Notes under the pieces: model-generated
The model's input: only the letters and a program-made list of their open reading frames with translations
What the model was told of the DNA's origin: nothing
Databases searched by the model: none
Origin: Psettodes erumei
Taxonomy: Eukaryota; Chordata; Actinopteri; Pleuronectiformes; Psettodidae
Assembly (NCBI GenBank): GCA_016785225.1
Contig: JAFBJZ010000831.1
Location: forward strand, 2,366,001 to 2,430,000
DNA length: 64,000 bases
Direction: 5' to 3'
Shown: one piece after another, positions 35,125-48,660 of the stretch
Position numbering within the stretch: the first letter of the stretch is position 1
Layout: each line of letters opens with the position of its first letter
Position numbers and translations under genes: made by a program

Positions 35125-38100
35125 CTCTCTAACAAATATTTTCATAACAGCAATGGACTTTGCCAACTTGTGCAAACATGCTTGTGAAGAGAAGTTAGAG
35201 GCGTGTTTAAAAAATATAATTTATTCATCACTTGTCTGGTGTTAACCCTATGCTGACAGACAGTATTATAAAGTCTATATACAAAATAACTGAAGATATA
35301 GATACATACTCTGACAGAAAATGTCACCGTAACTGTAAATCATTATCCCCTAAGTACCTACTGTACAATCCAAAGTAAACTGTGTATGTTTTAACAAATG
35401 GATGTGTCACAATTTATATTAAAAGCTCTTAGTGACATCATACAAAGTGTGTTTACATGGGCTGCAATTAGAGACAGAGAAGATTCCAACTGCTGGCTTT
35501 CTTAGTGATATAACAAAAACTGCCATCACTGTCTTTCAAGTTGTTCCAACAATCTCGGTTGGTCCTGTAAGTTGGAGTCAAATGTAAGTAAATACCATGT
35601 GAAGCAATAACAGCACCACAGCTGAAGTCATTGTCTTATGTTACTCCCCCGAATTAGCATAATGGTGGTTTATCATTAACCTTATTGACCTGAAATTGTC
35701 CTGTTCCTGGAGTGTTCCTGATTTGAATGCTCCTCGACAGTGTGAGCGCCGACATATCAGTATTCTGTGTCAGCTCTGAAAACAAGTTCACATATCAGCT
35801 GATTGGAGTTGGCTCAGGAGGAAGGAAAGTGCTGCCACCAACACTGTTACATCAATGTTATCTCCTTCAAGCAGCTGGTTTTCATTATCGCACAACTCAT
35901 TTGTGATACAGCTCAGCCAGTTACATTTCGTCAACCCATCCCGGAGAAAAAACAAAGCCATCTGAATGATATTAAAAGGCCAGTCCGCCCAGTTCATGAA
36001 ATATGGATATTATTAATCAACCCTTGTGGTGTCAGGTCATGTAGATAGTTTCAGTTGGAGATATCCGCCTCAGGCGATTTAGGTTTTGGAGTACCAGAGA
36101 GAAAATTCCATTCTCCTTCATTACACAGGGATGAGCGAGGCGAATAACTTAAAACCTGCGCACATGAATTATAAATATTTGCCCAGCGACACATGATTAG
36201 GGTTAAGTCCACAGTCTTTATTTGATGAAGAGACTTTTTAAGAAACATCATCTAAGTTTTCAAAGAAGAAACAGCTTCAGGTTTTACCAGTATAACAGCG
36301 TTGTATATATCAGCCAAGCTTATGGTGGTTCATGTTAACTAATGGTAGCAAAGGCAAACACGGTGCTGGTTTGTTGAAACTGGCTTTGTGGCTTGTGCTA
36401 ATATTACACTATGTATGTCTTTGCATGTACCTTCAATGATCACTGTTTATTCACATAGTCTCATAGTACAAGTTAAAAGGTGATTGGAGTTTGGGTTTTC
36501 ATGCAGTCATGTTTGGATGTTTTTTCATTAACAATAATCCAGATTTATGATAATAAAACAGGAGGGATTATTACTCTAATACACTTGGTTATGGCAGAGT
36601 AAATGCTATCAACATATGACTGGATTGTTTTTGCAGGTTAGCTTTACTCGATTCTAGGATTCTGTTTTGTTTTCAGTATTTTGCAGTGTATGGGTATGTG
36701 TCAGATACTTTGTTTTGACTAAAAGCTGTTTTTAGTTATGAGGATCTAAAATTGCATTGCTGAAAGCTGGCAACAGATTCCGAGTCATATTTGTAGTCTT
36801 GTTTACTTATTCTATAATTGAGTTGTGTTGCTAATACAGGCAATTTGATTTGTTTATGTGAAGCTGCTTGTGTTTAGTCATTTAAGATCTGAAAGGTTTT
36901 GCTTATTTTATTAAAGGAGCAGTTCAGCATTTTGGGAAACTTGCTTATTCCATCCTTTCTTGCTGAGAGTTAGATGAGAGGAGTGATAGCAGTTTTCACG
37001 GAGGGAAAAATCTAAACCTGGAAACTCGGTGAGGGTTAGCTTAGCTTAGCATAAAAAATGGAAGCAGCTAGCCTGGCTCTGTCCACGCATAACAAGATCC
37101 ACCTACAAGCAGTTCTAAATCTCAGCGATTAACAACTCATATCTTTTTTTTAACCATTCAAAAATGAAGTGTTAGAATGACAGTACTATTATAGTAGTAG
37201 AATAGTACTTATAGTACTTTTCTTCTGCACAGGAGGAGCTTGTGCTGCAGTGTTTTTGTTCACTCAGGGACCTTTTCCCTCTGCTGAGTTCTCCCCTGCT
37301 GTCCCAAAAAACTCCCCCTTGATGTGACTTGTGTTCTGCTGAACCAGATACAGCTGTGGCAACACTCAGAACACGCAGAACTGAGGTCAACGTTTTCCGG
37401 TGCGCTCCTCCTCCTCCTCTTCATCTTCTCATTGCTTTTTTCCTGCTTCACTTTCCCCTACCCTGAGGTCTGTGGAAGCTTTTTTTTTGTGAAACTGCGA
37501 TCCCGGTGAGCATGTGATCTGCAGGAATGTTAACTGTCTTGGAGATGTGGTGGTGGGCAGCGACTGCATGTGGCCTTGATAAAATGGGTGCAGGGAGGAG
37601 ATGGTTTTGGGTAATGTCAGAAAAAATGTCAGGGTGTGCTCCATAAATCTTTTTCTCCTATTCTCTCTGTCCTGTTTTGGCTTTAGATCTTTTTTTTGGT
37701 CTCTGCTGTTTCTCAATCTGCCACAAAAGCTTTGCCTCTGTTTCGATATACTCTTCCACGTCTGTCTGCTTCTTTTCATCTTTTTTCCCCTCAAGACATC
37801 CATATCAGAATTGTCTGTCTGGGCTGCTGCCCTGGTTTCAATAACAGAGAAAGTAAATGGAGTCTGGTCCAGGGACCCGGGTCTTTAACAGTGCAGTGTA
37901 GTGCTTTGAACCTCTGCCAAAGCAAATCCCGTAGCTTAACCTTGATCTTCTTTCAATACAATTAAAAGTCTTGATGTGAAGGGTTAATTACAAAGTACTG
38001 GGATGGAATAAAAGCCCTCTGACTTTTGGACAATAGGCAGATGCAGACACTGCCAGCTCCAAAGGCACTGCCTGTTACAATTGTTTGTCGTGATCCTTGT

Positions 38101-41100
38101 CTCAGAACCTTTCGGCACTGTCCCCTGTTGAATCAGAAGCGGTTATTATGAATTGTTGAACTTAATAGCAAACTGAGCTCCGCTGCTCTGGCATCAGTCT
38201 GGATTCAAATATCAAATGTGTATTCTCTGGACGTTACGATACATTGACAGAAACTGTAAGTGGTTTTCATCAGAGTAAATCATGTTCTGTGGTTTTCATA
38301 CCTGGCAACAACAACTAAGGAACTCATCTGGTACAAAACCAGCTCTCGAAGATCTGAATAATCACAAAAGGGAGCACAATACAGTGAAACCGCCCCGCCC
38401 CACAGTGTGAGTATCAGTCTGACACAATCACTTTGGAAAGAGAAATCATAGGCACCAGCGCTGCATGAGGTCTGGGTCTGCATCACCTGTGTCCCTGAGA
38501 AGAAAACACAGTGACTGTTGGATTCTCGTGGAGCTTTGTGTGTCACAGTGAACTGAAAGTTGTGTGTTGGCTAGTTTCAAATTAGGAAGGTTAGATATGA
38601 CAAACATCAAAGTAAAAGGGCTGTTGTAATCTGCAGTAAAAAGCTCCAGACTTTATCTGTTGTTCCTTTGTAGTGACTCTTTACGCCCCTTTAGCTGTTG
38701 CAGTTAGTTTGATAAAACCTGTGATTCCCACCACAGCAGAGCATTATTCAGTTTCACAATGAGCTCGCTCCCTCGGGACGCCTCCGGCACGCCAGCCAGA
38801 GTTTTTAATCTGGACAAGAGGTTAGCTGTCCTCCATATGGCAACACATTACACAACCACATCGTGGCTCTATCAGCTCTAGGACATTTTATCTGCACCAG
38901 TAACGTGAGAGTCGTCTGACTTAAAGTTTTGGGATTTTGCCTGACTGCACACGCTTGTCTGTGTGTTTTGTCTGCGGCAGTTGTCAGTCTTGTTAAATTT
39001 GTTCTAGGCGCTGAACAGGAGCACATGGTGTGTTTATATGATTTGACAACATGTTATGGATTAACATTCCATACAGTGAGTGCAATGCAAAATACCACAT
39101 TGTCAGCAGGTACACAAGCAGCAATCTGCAAAACCAGTCTAATGAGTGCAGGCTCTGGGTCCCCCCCCCCCAGCAAGTCAAGTCATGGCACTTTTTGAAT
39201 GTTGATTGTAGGTTATTTGGTTGGAGACGGTCCTCTTTGCTGACAGTGCTGACTTAGGAGAGTAAACGTTCTCTCTCTCCTGTTTGCTCACTCATATCTG
39301 GAAAAAAAGGCTATAGGCTCTCGTCTTCAAATGCACACATGTACACAAACGCACACTGCCTGCCCACATGTTCCTGCATTCCTCCTCTGTGTTGGCCCAG
39401 TGCACAGCTATCTCACACTGAAGGAGATTACAGATGTACAGATGTCTCCAACAACTCCGTGAAGGTTTTTTTGTTGTTTGTTTTTTTAACCACTGCTGCC
39501 TCCTCCTCTTGCAGTAGGCTGAAAAAAGAATTAAAGTAAGAGAGGGAGCTTGCAAATATTATAAAAATCAGCTACTCCACATGATTTATTTTAACATTCT
39601 GTCCCCCTTAAGTTTTAACTGGTAATGGGGAAAAAAGAATTTGAGTGACCTTTCACATTTTGGTGCACACTGCATTTTAGAGCTCAACAACTCTCTGACA
39701 TTGTGCCAAGAAAAACTAAACAATACTAATGTTCATCATGCAGTTATCAAGACAGGCGATACCAGAATTGGCAATGTGATGACTTTACATTTGTAAAATC
39801 CCGTCTCACAGTGTTGCAACTCGGTGTCCTGTGTCTGATAAACCTTCAGACTCACTGATGTGTAACTCAAACTAGACTTCCTGGATTGCTTTGCAGCATC
39901 TCACCAATACCTGTAGCAACACCAACACTGCCCTCCCTTTTTGTAAAGCCCAACTATAGTAGGTACTTTTTATATTAGCAGTGGATTAAATCCATATGTG
40001 TCATGTGCAAAGTATCACTCGCAGTCATCATAACCACTTTTATCATCACATTATTGTAGATGGTTTTTTCAGCTCGCCCAGCTGTTGCTAAATGCCCCGA
40101 CAAAATCTATTAATCCTGCAAAGTACAGCTATTATTAGCCCAAGGCTGGTCTGAAAGTATGACAAGGCTACTCAATGGTTTGCACTTTCACCCCACAGCT
40201 GGAGCCGAGCAGCTGAGTAGATTTCATGATGATCATCTGTCTGCGTGGCCTTCCTTCCTCCGTGCTCTGGTATCATCCCAAAGCCCAAAGAAACGGGGGC
40301 TGTATTAACTGGAAACCATGAATTGCTCATAAGTATGAATGTGTTTGCTTGTCCTGCTGTGGACCAACAGCCTGTCCTGGGTGAGGTGGGATAGGCTGTA
40401 AAATGGAGGGATAGCGTGTTTGCTTGATTCTCCAAGTCCTTGGATTTTCACGAAGGAATGGAAAAAAGAAATAATTGGCATGTGTATTTGCTCGTGCTTT
40501 GATCAGTTTGTTGCTTTGGCATCAGGTTTTACCAGTTAGATAAATTGTTGTTTTGGCTCTGTCCATTGAGGTAATAACATTTCTACCTCCAGTGCCCATT
40601 CAGCCCATAGCTGAAACGTCATCTTGCTTTCTCGGTTTGTCTCTGACAGAAATTGAGCTTTTAATGCTGAAGTGATGCTTGTGGGTGGTGTTGGGTGGCA
40701 TGTCATCCCTCTGAGGAAACCATTGTTGGTTGATTTTTCTGTTGTTGTTGTTGTGAGAGTAATCATAGAAATCATAAAAGTTCAGATGATGTCACTTCAC
40801 CGAGCATTTTGTTGGCCAGTTACAGTAGAATGTGCACTCATTGTGTCGGGGGCAACTAAAAACATCTATTATCATGGGAACATTGGGCACTTTTTAAAAT
40901 TTGTGCTGCCTCTTTCAAGCCATTGCAACAATTGCAATTAGACAATTGTTAGAGAACAGACCCAGAAGAAATAATATGTCCATAATAAAGGAGCTGGCAC
41001 TGTAATATGATGCTGTTATAAATTAATCTCATGTCATGGCCTGCCTTCTGTTGTAAACAGAAAGGCTTGAACCCTGAAAGGATTTCGGGATGTCGCAGTG

Positions 41101-44100
41101 CTTGTTTGGCAAAGCTCATGGTCATAATAATAAGATTTATGGTAATTTGGTTTAGTTATTGTGTAATAACATAACTGATTTTTTAAATGAACTGAACTAT
41201 GTGTGGTTGGCTGAATTTGAAAGCCCCCCTCAAATCTTGTAATAAAGATGATCATTTTGTTCTAAACAACAGCTGAAAATCCCAAACACTTTTTAAAAAA
41301 ATCATATCCAGTCCAACTTTTGATTTAACTGGAACAACTCCCTCTTTTTTATACAAATGTGGAAAACCTGAGCTGTAAAAGTGGTGAAATAAAATCATTT
41401 GCAAAAGGAACATGGTGAGATAAACATTGCTATTGGCTATTGGGAGTTGTAATGAATTATAAATCCCTTCAATATCAGTGCTCAACATATCCCACTCACT
41501 AAACAAATACATCACGATGGCAACATGTCTGACACATGTGGATTTAAAGCACACATCTGTGTAAATGTGAAGTATATAACAGTTTTAGTTTAATTCTTTA
41601 TACACATAAAAAGAACATCTGTTGAACATCTCTGCATGGCTTCGATTAAGACCTCTGCTTTTTGCTTTGGAGCTATTACTTCATATCTTCTTTCTGTGAG
41701 TGTAATTTTTGCAATCATGGTATAACAAAACCCAACAAAAAACAGAGTAGTGGATGAGCACAAGGGAGGGATGAAGCGTGCAGAGGAAGTGGCTCGATCA
41801 CTGATGTAAACATTTCTGGTAACTAGGTTAATTCCCCGCGCAGGGTAGAAAGGTTGGCTCTGTTTTGAACATTCCTCGTCCCTGAAGTAGGCTAATGAAA
41901 AATAAAAAAGTAAAAAGTAGTCTTGAAGATAATTGGACAAAGGGTATTTCAGATGGTTAAAATTGCTTGTGAGCACATTCTCGCTTTAGGACACAGACTC
42001 CAGCTGTTTTTTCTGTGTATCTGATTGGCTGCTGTAAACACTATTACTGTTAGCTTACTCAGCAGTGGGGTTTTTTCATGTTTGTGTATCCCCAAGGCTT
42101 TTAAAGCCCACTTTAAACGTTGGCAGATATTGCAAAGTCCTTTTGACCCTGTCATGCATTCTTGAAGCAATGTCTCAGTTTTTCTTCCTTTCTCTTATTT
42201 TCTTTTCTTGGCTCTTCTCTGCAAAACGTCTCCTCTCTTTTTCCAGCTCTTCTGCATGCTTTTTCTGTCCGTTCCTCCGTTCGTCGCCACACTTCCATTA
42301 AGCTTAAATGCCAGTAATTTACCTAGATCTGTCTTTTCCTTTCGGACTACAGGCGAGATTTTAATTTAGCAGCAAATTCATTTCAGTGGCGTCACCGCAA
42401 TTACTGGATTCGCTAGTAGGGAAGAAGTAAATATAGACTTTATAATGTCAGCGTTCCCCAAAGTTGGTCATGAGTTCTTACTTGTTGTCCTTTAGAGGAA
42501 CAGAAACCTGAAGAGTCCAAAATGGAGGAAGCTTTGTAGCTTGTTGCTCCATATCCACTGTTATGAGGAATGATTCGCAGATGACGTTTATGAGACATGA
42601 GTTTATGATATAACTTTATCTTTTTAAATAAACTGTGACTGTATCATCCCATTAGCAAATGAGCTAACAAGCCTAACTGGCAGTTAATGCTAGTAAACCG
42701 ACAGTTAGCAAGCAATCTGTTTTGGAGAGCCTTTCCTCCCTCTTCACTAGATCTTTATGAAATTAAATGATGTATTGTCCTATGCAAGAAGTGCATATAA
42801 AGTTCAAAATGTCAAAGGCCACCAAAGTTTGACACATGTGAAATTTGTGCTATTTTGACAATGCTTTGAGCAGAACAGAAACCTGGAGAGTCCAGCATGC
42901 AGGAAGCTATAGTAGCTTGTTGGCTATGTTGCTCCATCCAGTTTTATTTAACTTTTCCTTTTTGTCAAAGTATATTAAAGCCTCCACAGGTGAGGATTAA
43001 TTTGCAGATAACATAACGGGAGCAGAACGGTACAAATCTGTCTCTTTAGTCAGTGAGCTAACAAGCCTCGCTGGCAGTTGATGCTAGTTAACAAGTTACC
43101 AAGCTGTTTGAAGGGTTTTTTTTTTCATTCACATTTTTGAGATCAACAAAGAACAAATATCTCATCAGTTCACTACGGTGCTTGACACAGACGTCAGCTG
43201 CTGCACACACACTCACAGCTCTTTGCTAATGGTCGGTGTATTGTGGTGACAGGCCCCATTTGTCCTCAGATGGAAAATGTTCCTTCTTACTCATCTGTCA
43301 GATGTGGATACCATCCACTAATGTTCTTCAGTTAGATTATTTTTTCCACTCTTTGAAGTCTTTAAACAAATTCCCATATTAGTTTATTTTATAGTGCACT
43401 GAGTCCTTCTGATGATGCGAATTCGAAAAGGAATATTCCACCAAATTTTCTTGTCAGCATTTTAATATTAAAGAAGTTCAAGTTCTCAGATTTACAGTTG
43501 TTTATTTAAACTCAGACTGTAGGCAAGTATTGTAATGCACATGATTAACAGCTGTTTTAGGATGTTGGTTCACCAAAACTGTAAGACATTGTCTTGGATC
43601 TCAAAACCCCATGCCATTACCTGCCAAATAGTTTTCCCTTTTACTTAGCAAGAGAGAAATTTAGCCCAGTTCCAAGTCTTGAAGGAAAAATGTGGGTGTT
43701 TTGTGGTTTGCACTGCAGCAGTGAAGTCATTACATACTAGTGGCTATGCTTTCACATATTAACCCAGTATTATTTCACTCCTCACAGTCACTCACACTCA
43801 AGAACATCAAGAGGATTGCAAGAAGCAAACTTTTTTGTAACTGGAGATTTAGTCTGACTTAACCTCTTAAGGGAAAATTTGTGAAGCATCTTGTCTTCAT
43901 TTTTAATGACGTGGCAATTTTATTTTACCCCAAATAGCAGTTAACTGATATGTTTGCTTTGGAAATGCAGTCATTGCCAAAAGAAGTTTAAACAAAAAAG
44001 CTAATTACTTTCTAAGACAAATAAACTGTTCGCAGCGCAACCATAGGCTATAATACTGTAAGAGCCAAGTTGACATTATGGTGTTTTATTCAGCTCCATA

Positions 44101-47100
44101 CCTACCCTGAAGACACCCATTACAGTAAGATCTCTTGTCAAACAGTTGAGACTAGCAGTTATGTTGATTGATTGCATACACAGCATAGGAGTCAACAGAT
44201 ACGTACAGACGAGCCTCGGCTTTAAGAGGTTCAACTCCTATATAAGGACCAGGCTTCCTCCACTTTAGAATTAAACAAGAAGAATGATTGAATAAACTGT
44301 GACTGGACACAATGGTGCTGGATGGGAGTGAAGAGGGAATTGGGAAATATCATCAACAGGAGTACATAAACATAACAACATAACGCAGCACACACTGTAG
44401 ACAAATACACGTAGCCTAAGAGGGACTTCCATTTCCCATCTAAACAGACAGAAGATAGATGGAGACTTGGAGTGTCAGTGCTGCACATCCTGAAGTCGCC
44501 CTGCAGTGACCCCAGGCCCATGGAGGTCTGTGGGAATGTGGAATTTAGCAGATGCCATTTAGCAGAGTTCATTCGCTCTGAGGGCTGCAGTCATAGCTAA
44601 TCTTGACCGCTCTCATTCTTTTTCCCTCTGTTATCATACGCACACATACTGTATGACTTATTAAACTCAGTGTGGTCTTGAAAAAGGCAACTTCACTTTC
44701 CTAAAAACAAAATGCCATCGAAGGCAGGAAGTGTTTCATTTGATTTTATGTCAGATTGCATGCAGGTGGGAAATGTTACACAACTATAACTACAAGTGGT
44801 TTTGTTGCAACAGTGGATTGTGTTCACAGGAGGCTGTTCCATCCTTATTTTGGAGGAGTTTGAGTCAGCACCATCAAACCTAAACACTCTCACTGCTGCA
44901 GCGGCTTATACAGGAAGCTCATTGTCTTGGAATGAGCAAGTGTCAATTTTAGCAAGAGCTTCAATTGACAATTTCCTCTTTTGTCCTCCCACCATCACCT
45001 CCTAACCCTTCTCAGTCCACTGTGGAATACTAATATCTACCCTGCACAGACCCAGCCACAGCCATAAAACACGCAGTAGCCAGTCTGGTTGGACAAGATA
45101 AACAAATCTGGTGACTTTCCAGACCACTGGCCATGTATCACAGCATGTTTGTTAACTCGAGAAAAGGGGCCTAAAAGCTGTGAGTCGGAAAGAGGAGATG
45201 GGTTTGTAGGATAGTCGGAAAACTACGCAGCTTTTGTCGCAGTTTGTCTTCTTGTATAGCATATGTTTTGTAGTTTTGTGGCAGTGTGATCAGCTGCAAG
45301 GAGGAGCACAGCAAGCTTTCTTTGTGATGGGATTTTTCACAAGTCAAATCAAGGTTTTTAAGAAAGAAACTGACATCTAAGCAGGTCTCCTATTTATTCT
45401 GTCAGTTTTCATGTAATATGTCATATTCTTTGGCTTTAACAGTATCGCATTTGGCTGCAAAAAAGAGTGCTCTGAGATTTCCTTTAATGAGATTTTGCAT
45501 CAGCTGGTTTCGGAATCAAACCCCCCCCCCCCCCACACACACACACACACACATGCACACAACCTCAAGTGCTTTCCCTTTATGTCCCACAGACATGCGA
45601 TCTGGCGAAGCACATTCTCCTCTCATGTGGAAAACAGAATACATGAATGTAGGTCAGCGCCACAGACTGCAGTTCCACACGCCTCTTCTCTGGAAAAGAT
45701 TCAATGTGCTGTTCATGCTTTCCCAGACTTGTGCCAGGAATTCCATGTAAAAAAAAAAAATCCAGGACAGCGTGAATTCATAGATACAGATACAGATACA
45801 TGCATATTAAAGACAGAATTGGCTTGTCCAGACTCGCCCTGCTAGCCTGATTATCTACACAGTGCTTGACTCAAATCTGTTATGATTTCAGGTTTCAAGA
45901 TCAGGTTATAGGAGACTGAAGGCAAACTGACTAATCTGATGCGTAATGCAGCGTGGCGACATACCATCAGGCGACCATGTTCTGCACATGGAAAGTAACG
46001 TCATGGCGGTCTGGGTGGATGTGGTTACAACTTGTCCCAATCTCACTGAAACTAGACGTTTGGTATGCAGTGAAACAATAAAGTAATTGTGTGGTGTTTT
46101 CCTTGCTCCACCTATAAAGTGTACAGCTTTACAGTTGTTAATTTCTGTGGGGAAACTTACAATGTGGGTCTTTACTTCAGAGCTCCACTGAGAAGATAGT
46201 GGGATAACATTCTTTTTCTCATGTAGCACAAACTTCTGTAATACAGATCCACCCAAAGAGATATAAAACCCTGTGACTATATTTAACTTTTATCACAACT
46301 TTTGTTGTGGCGTTTCTTTTTTAACTTACAAAGATACATTTTTCTGTGGCTATACAGTACATCAATTATCATAATGTGGTTGACATGTGTAAAAATGATA
46401 AATTGACACCAAAGAAAGTCTGTGTTTTCGGGTGTTTTTGACATAAGATTGACTTTAGCAGTGACCCTGATGCTTTGGATAATGCCTTGAAATCATCACC
46501 TGCATAACACTGTGTTTTATGAAAACTCTCTGCAAACAGTCAGTAATGTTTCTGCAAAGACATCAAGTGGTAAACTTTTAAATGCAGTTTTTCATCTATC
46601 ATCACAAATATGAAATATACGTACACTGTATATCCCCCGTAACATAGGGTGAAATGAAACCAAAACTCTCTGCTTGGCTAGATGCCCTTATGTATAAGTG
46701 ATAAAAGATGTGTCGTGTTTGGGTGGAGGCAGAAACCATCAAATGTATATGCAAGAAAAAATGAAACGATCAGCCTTACCACATTCCACAGATGTAAATA
46801 ATGAAGTTTTCCGCATACAGCCTAAGCTATCATCACAGCTTTGTTCTGACTATTAGCATTTAATATATCATCAACTTCTTTTCTGAACCCAGGTGCCTTT
46901 GCCAAGGTGAAAGAGAGCCAGCGGATGAGTGACGAAGGGAAGATGGACCAGGACGAGGCCGACGGCATTAGGAAACGCTGCCGGACGGTTGGGTTTGCCC
47001 TCCAGGCAGAGATGAGCCACTTCCATCAGCAGCGAGAGGTGGACTTCAAAGACATGATGCAGGCCTACCTCAGGGAGCAGATAGCTTTTTACCAACGTGT

Positions 47101-47146
47101 TGTCCAGCAACTGGAGCGCACCCTGCGCATGTACGAGTGTCTGTAA
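32892..47146 (+). CDS. snx33: Sorting nexin-33 (SH3-PX-BAR), complete 2-exon CDS
   Basis: Membrane-remodelling sorting nexin of the SNX9/SNX18/SNX33 group. These proteins bind dynamin and WASP/N-WASP through SH3, phosphoinositides through PX, and curve membranes through BAR during endocytosis, macropinocytosis and cytokinesis. Exons 32892-34323 and 46893-47146 join in phase (donor GTAAGG, acceptor GAACCCAG) to give 561 aa against about 574 in human. Residues 1-60 are the SH3 domain (DGWFQGEN, GLFPASYVE). Residues 98-112 are an acidic linker rich in DDW repeats. The segment before PX holds NLNRFSSFVRSGVEAF. PX spans roughly 215-325 with VYRRYKHFDWLYNRL and LPEKQATGRF; BAR spans roughly 350-561 with EKDEMVGAHF, VASELVRKHLGGFRKEF and ISHTGRTYENIGEMF. 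Exon 2 supplies the last BAR helices, ending RTLRMYECL. The ATG is chosen because SH3 begins at once and an acceptor lies 20 bp upstream. Close conservation with human SNX33 and the neighbourhood make the paralogue choice secure. Confidence 0.96.
35057..35121 (+). repeat. (CA)n and (CT)n microsatellites, snx33 intron
   Basis: A CA tract at 35057-35079 is followed within 10 bp by about 15 CT units at 35090-35121. Confidence 0.97.
36895..37150 (+). repeat. Best-preserved copy of a dispersed teleost repeat
   Basis: In order: AAAGGAGCAGTTCAGCATTT, TTTGGGAAACTTGCTTATTC, GAGAGTTAGATGAGAGGA, TTAGCTTAGCTTAGCATAAA, AGCTAGCCTGGCTCTGTCCA, then 'agatccacctacaagcagttctaaatctcagc'. This is a common spiny-rayed fish repeat whose consensus I recognise. 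It lies in the large snx33 intron and has no coding content. Confidence 0.7.
42497..43112 (+). repeat. Duplicated block inside the snx33 intron
   Basis: Two diverged direct copies, 42497-42724 and 42873-43112. Shared phrases in the same order: GAACAGAAACCTG(A/G)AGAGTCC, 'aggaagct...gtagcttgttg', 'tgctccat', GAGCTAACAAGCCT, CTGGCAGTT(A/G)ATGCTAGT and 'agcaagc/accaagctgttt'. Neither copy holds an ORF. It could be a segmental duplication or two insertions of one element. Confidence 0.7.
45521..45553 (+). repeat. Poly-C followed by (CA)n, snx33 intron
   Basis: About 14 C residues then about 10 CA units. Same layout as 12696-12734. Confidence 0.97.
46893..47146 (+). CDS. snx33: snx33 terminal coding exon: end of BAR domain
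   Basis: Begins two bases into the Gly codon (GAFAKVKESQRMSDEGK) and ends with RTLRMYECL and a stop. It encodes the last 84 residues of the BAR domain, including VGFALQAEMSHFHQQRE. The acceptor AACCCAG fits the phase left by exon 1 exactly. Confidence 0.95.
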
Positions 47147-48295
47147 AGACACCCGACCGCTGCACCAGTTCAACATGCCAATAAGTCAAACATACGCAGG
47201 ACATAACGAGAGTCAAGGTGTTTTGTATTGGTTGCATTTGGTTGAGTTCGAAAAGACTTGCAGACAAATGAAGCAGCAGTTACTGGAAGACATACTAAGT
47301 TTTTCATCTTGATGGTTTCAATGTCATATCTTTGTTTTGTTTTTTTAAAGACCTACTGTAGCTTTGTTTCTGAAATACACATCACATAGGCAGTGTCACA
47401 ACATAATTTTTCATTTTAGATAATTTAAGATGTTTTTAACATTTAAATAAGAATATAGGTTTCAAATTCATAGTGGATCTATAGTTAATTGTTCCATAGT
47501 GTAATACATGAAAGCCATGAAACGGGTTTTATTTCGAAATTGTCCCCTTCTCTTCAACATTATGCACTTTGCCTTCTCCAGGGACTGATTCAAGATACTT
47601 TCAAATTGTAAAAAATCACATTAAATGAACATTCCATATGTTTTTTTTTAATCCAGGATTTTATCAAACAACCAAAATGTGTGAACAACATACAGTACGA
47701 TAGGGGAATCTCACCATCGCCTCCTCTGGTACATGTTAATGGCTCATCTTGCTCAGGTGTTCACTGCTTTGTTACTTTCCTCATGTTTTCTCTTAATACA
47801 AGTCACAGAGGCCTGTCTGAACCTCGCATCATGTTCAGCTTCATTTTTTTCATGAAGAAAGTGCCTCAAAGGATCTGAGGTGTTCTGATGGGATTGTGTT
47901 TGTGTAAATGGACCATTTGCCTGGTAGCATGGTCTGTGTTTTATAGGTTGAATCATTGGAATGAGTTGTGTTTAGAGACAAGTTTGCACATGTTCTTATG
48001 TACTGGAGGATCACAGTTTGTGTGCGTGTGTGTTGGTGTGTTTATGTGATGGTGAGTGAATGAAATGAGTCAACAGCTTTGCTGATCAATTCCCTTTGCC
48101 GTGGTGAAAAACAAACAATTCTATCTTTTAATGTAGCAGCAGGTTTTTCCTTTAAATATGAAAGACAGTTAGATGTTTTTAGCAGATTAACTGTTGGTGT
48201 GAGGCAGGATTAAGGCGTCACTTTGCTATTTCCACATTCCACATTAAACACCATGTGAATGCACAAATAAATCCACATTATATTATTCAGAATAT

Positions 48296-48660
48296 GTTTA
48301 TATATAAGGCTATACCTGAGTTGGCAAAAGATCAATACCACTCCCATGTCTGTCCGCTATATACGAAGCTACAGCGAGTGAATAGCTTAGCATGAAATGG
48401 TGGGACCTGTTTCACTCCGCCCTTTAATCTGTACAACAACCAAAGTTTAACTTTGTCAGTCTTTTCATTTTGAAGCAGGGTGTTTTCCTGCACCTTTTCC
48501 CTTCCACAAATCCACAACTCGCCCTTACACTTGGATTTTTGTGTTTTGGAGTAAACAAACACACTGTGTTAATTAGCCAGCTTTCGAGGTGCTGGTAGGT
48601 GATTTTGGTCACCCAACATTTGTTATCCCTTTTTATGCCAAACTAGGCTAGGTAAGCAAA
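48296..48660. repeat. Two copies of the same teleost repeat in inverted arrangement
   Basis: The left part is forward: 'agatcaataccactcccatgtctgtccgctatatacgaagctacag' then TAGCTTAGCATG and 'ctttaatctgtacaacaaccaaag'. The right part (about 48565-48660) is reversed: its complement reads CAAAATCACCTACCAGCACC and 'ttggcataaaaaggg', matching the later portion of the family. The two copies therefore face opposite ways within 365 bp. Confidence 0.55.

Larger units (their letters stand above)
34324..46892 (+). other. snx33: snx33 intron between coding exons (12.6 kb)
   Basis: Single large intron. It contains a poly-C tract at 34861-34870, CA/CT microsatellites near 35057-35121, a dispersed repeat at 36895-37150, a duplicated block at 42497-43112 and a poly-C/(CA)n tract at 45521-45553. 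I looked for nested genes on both strands and saw none: open frames here are short and lack conserved motifs. Confidence 0.85.
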
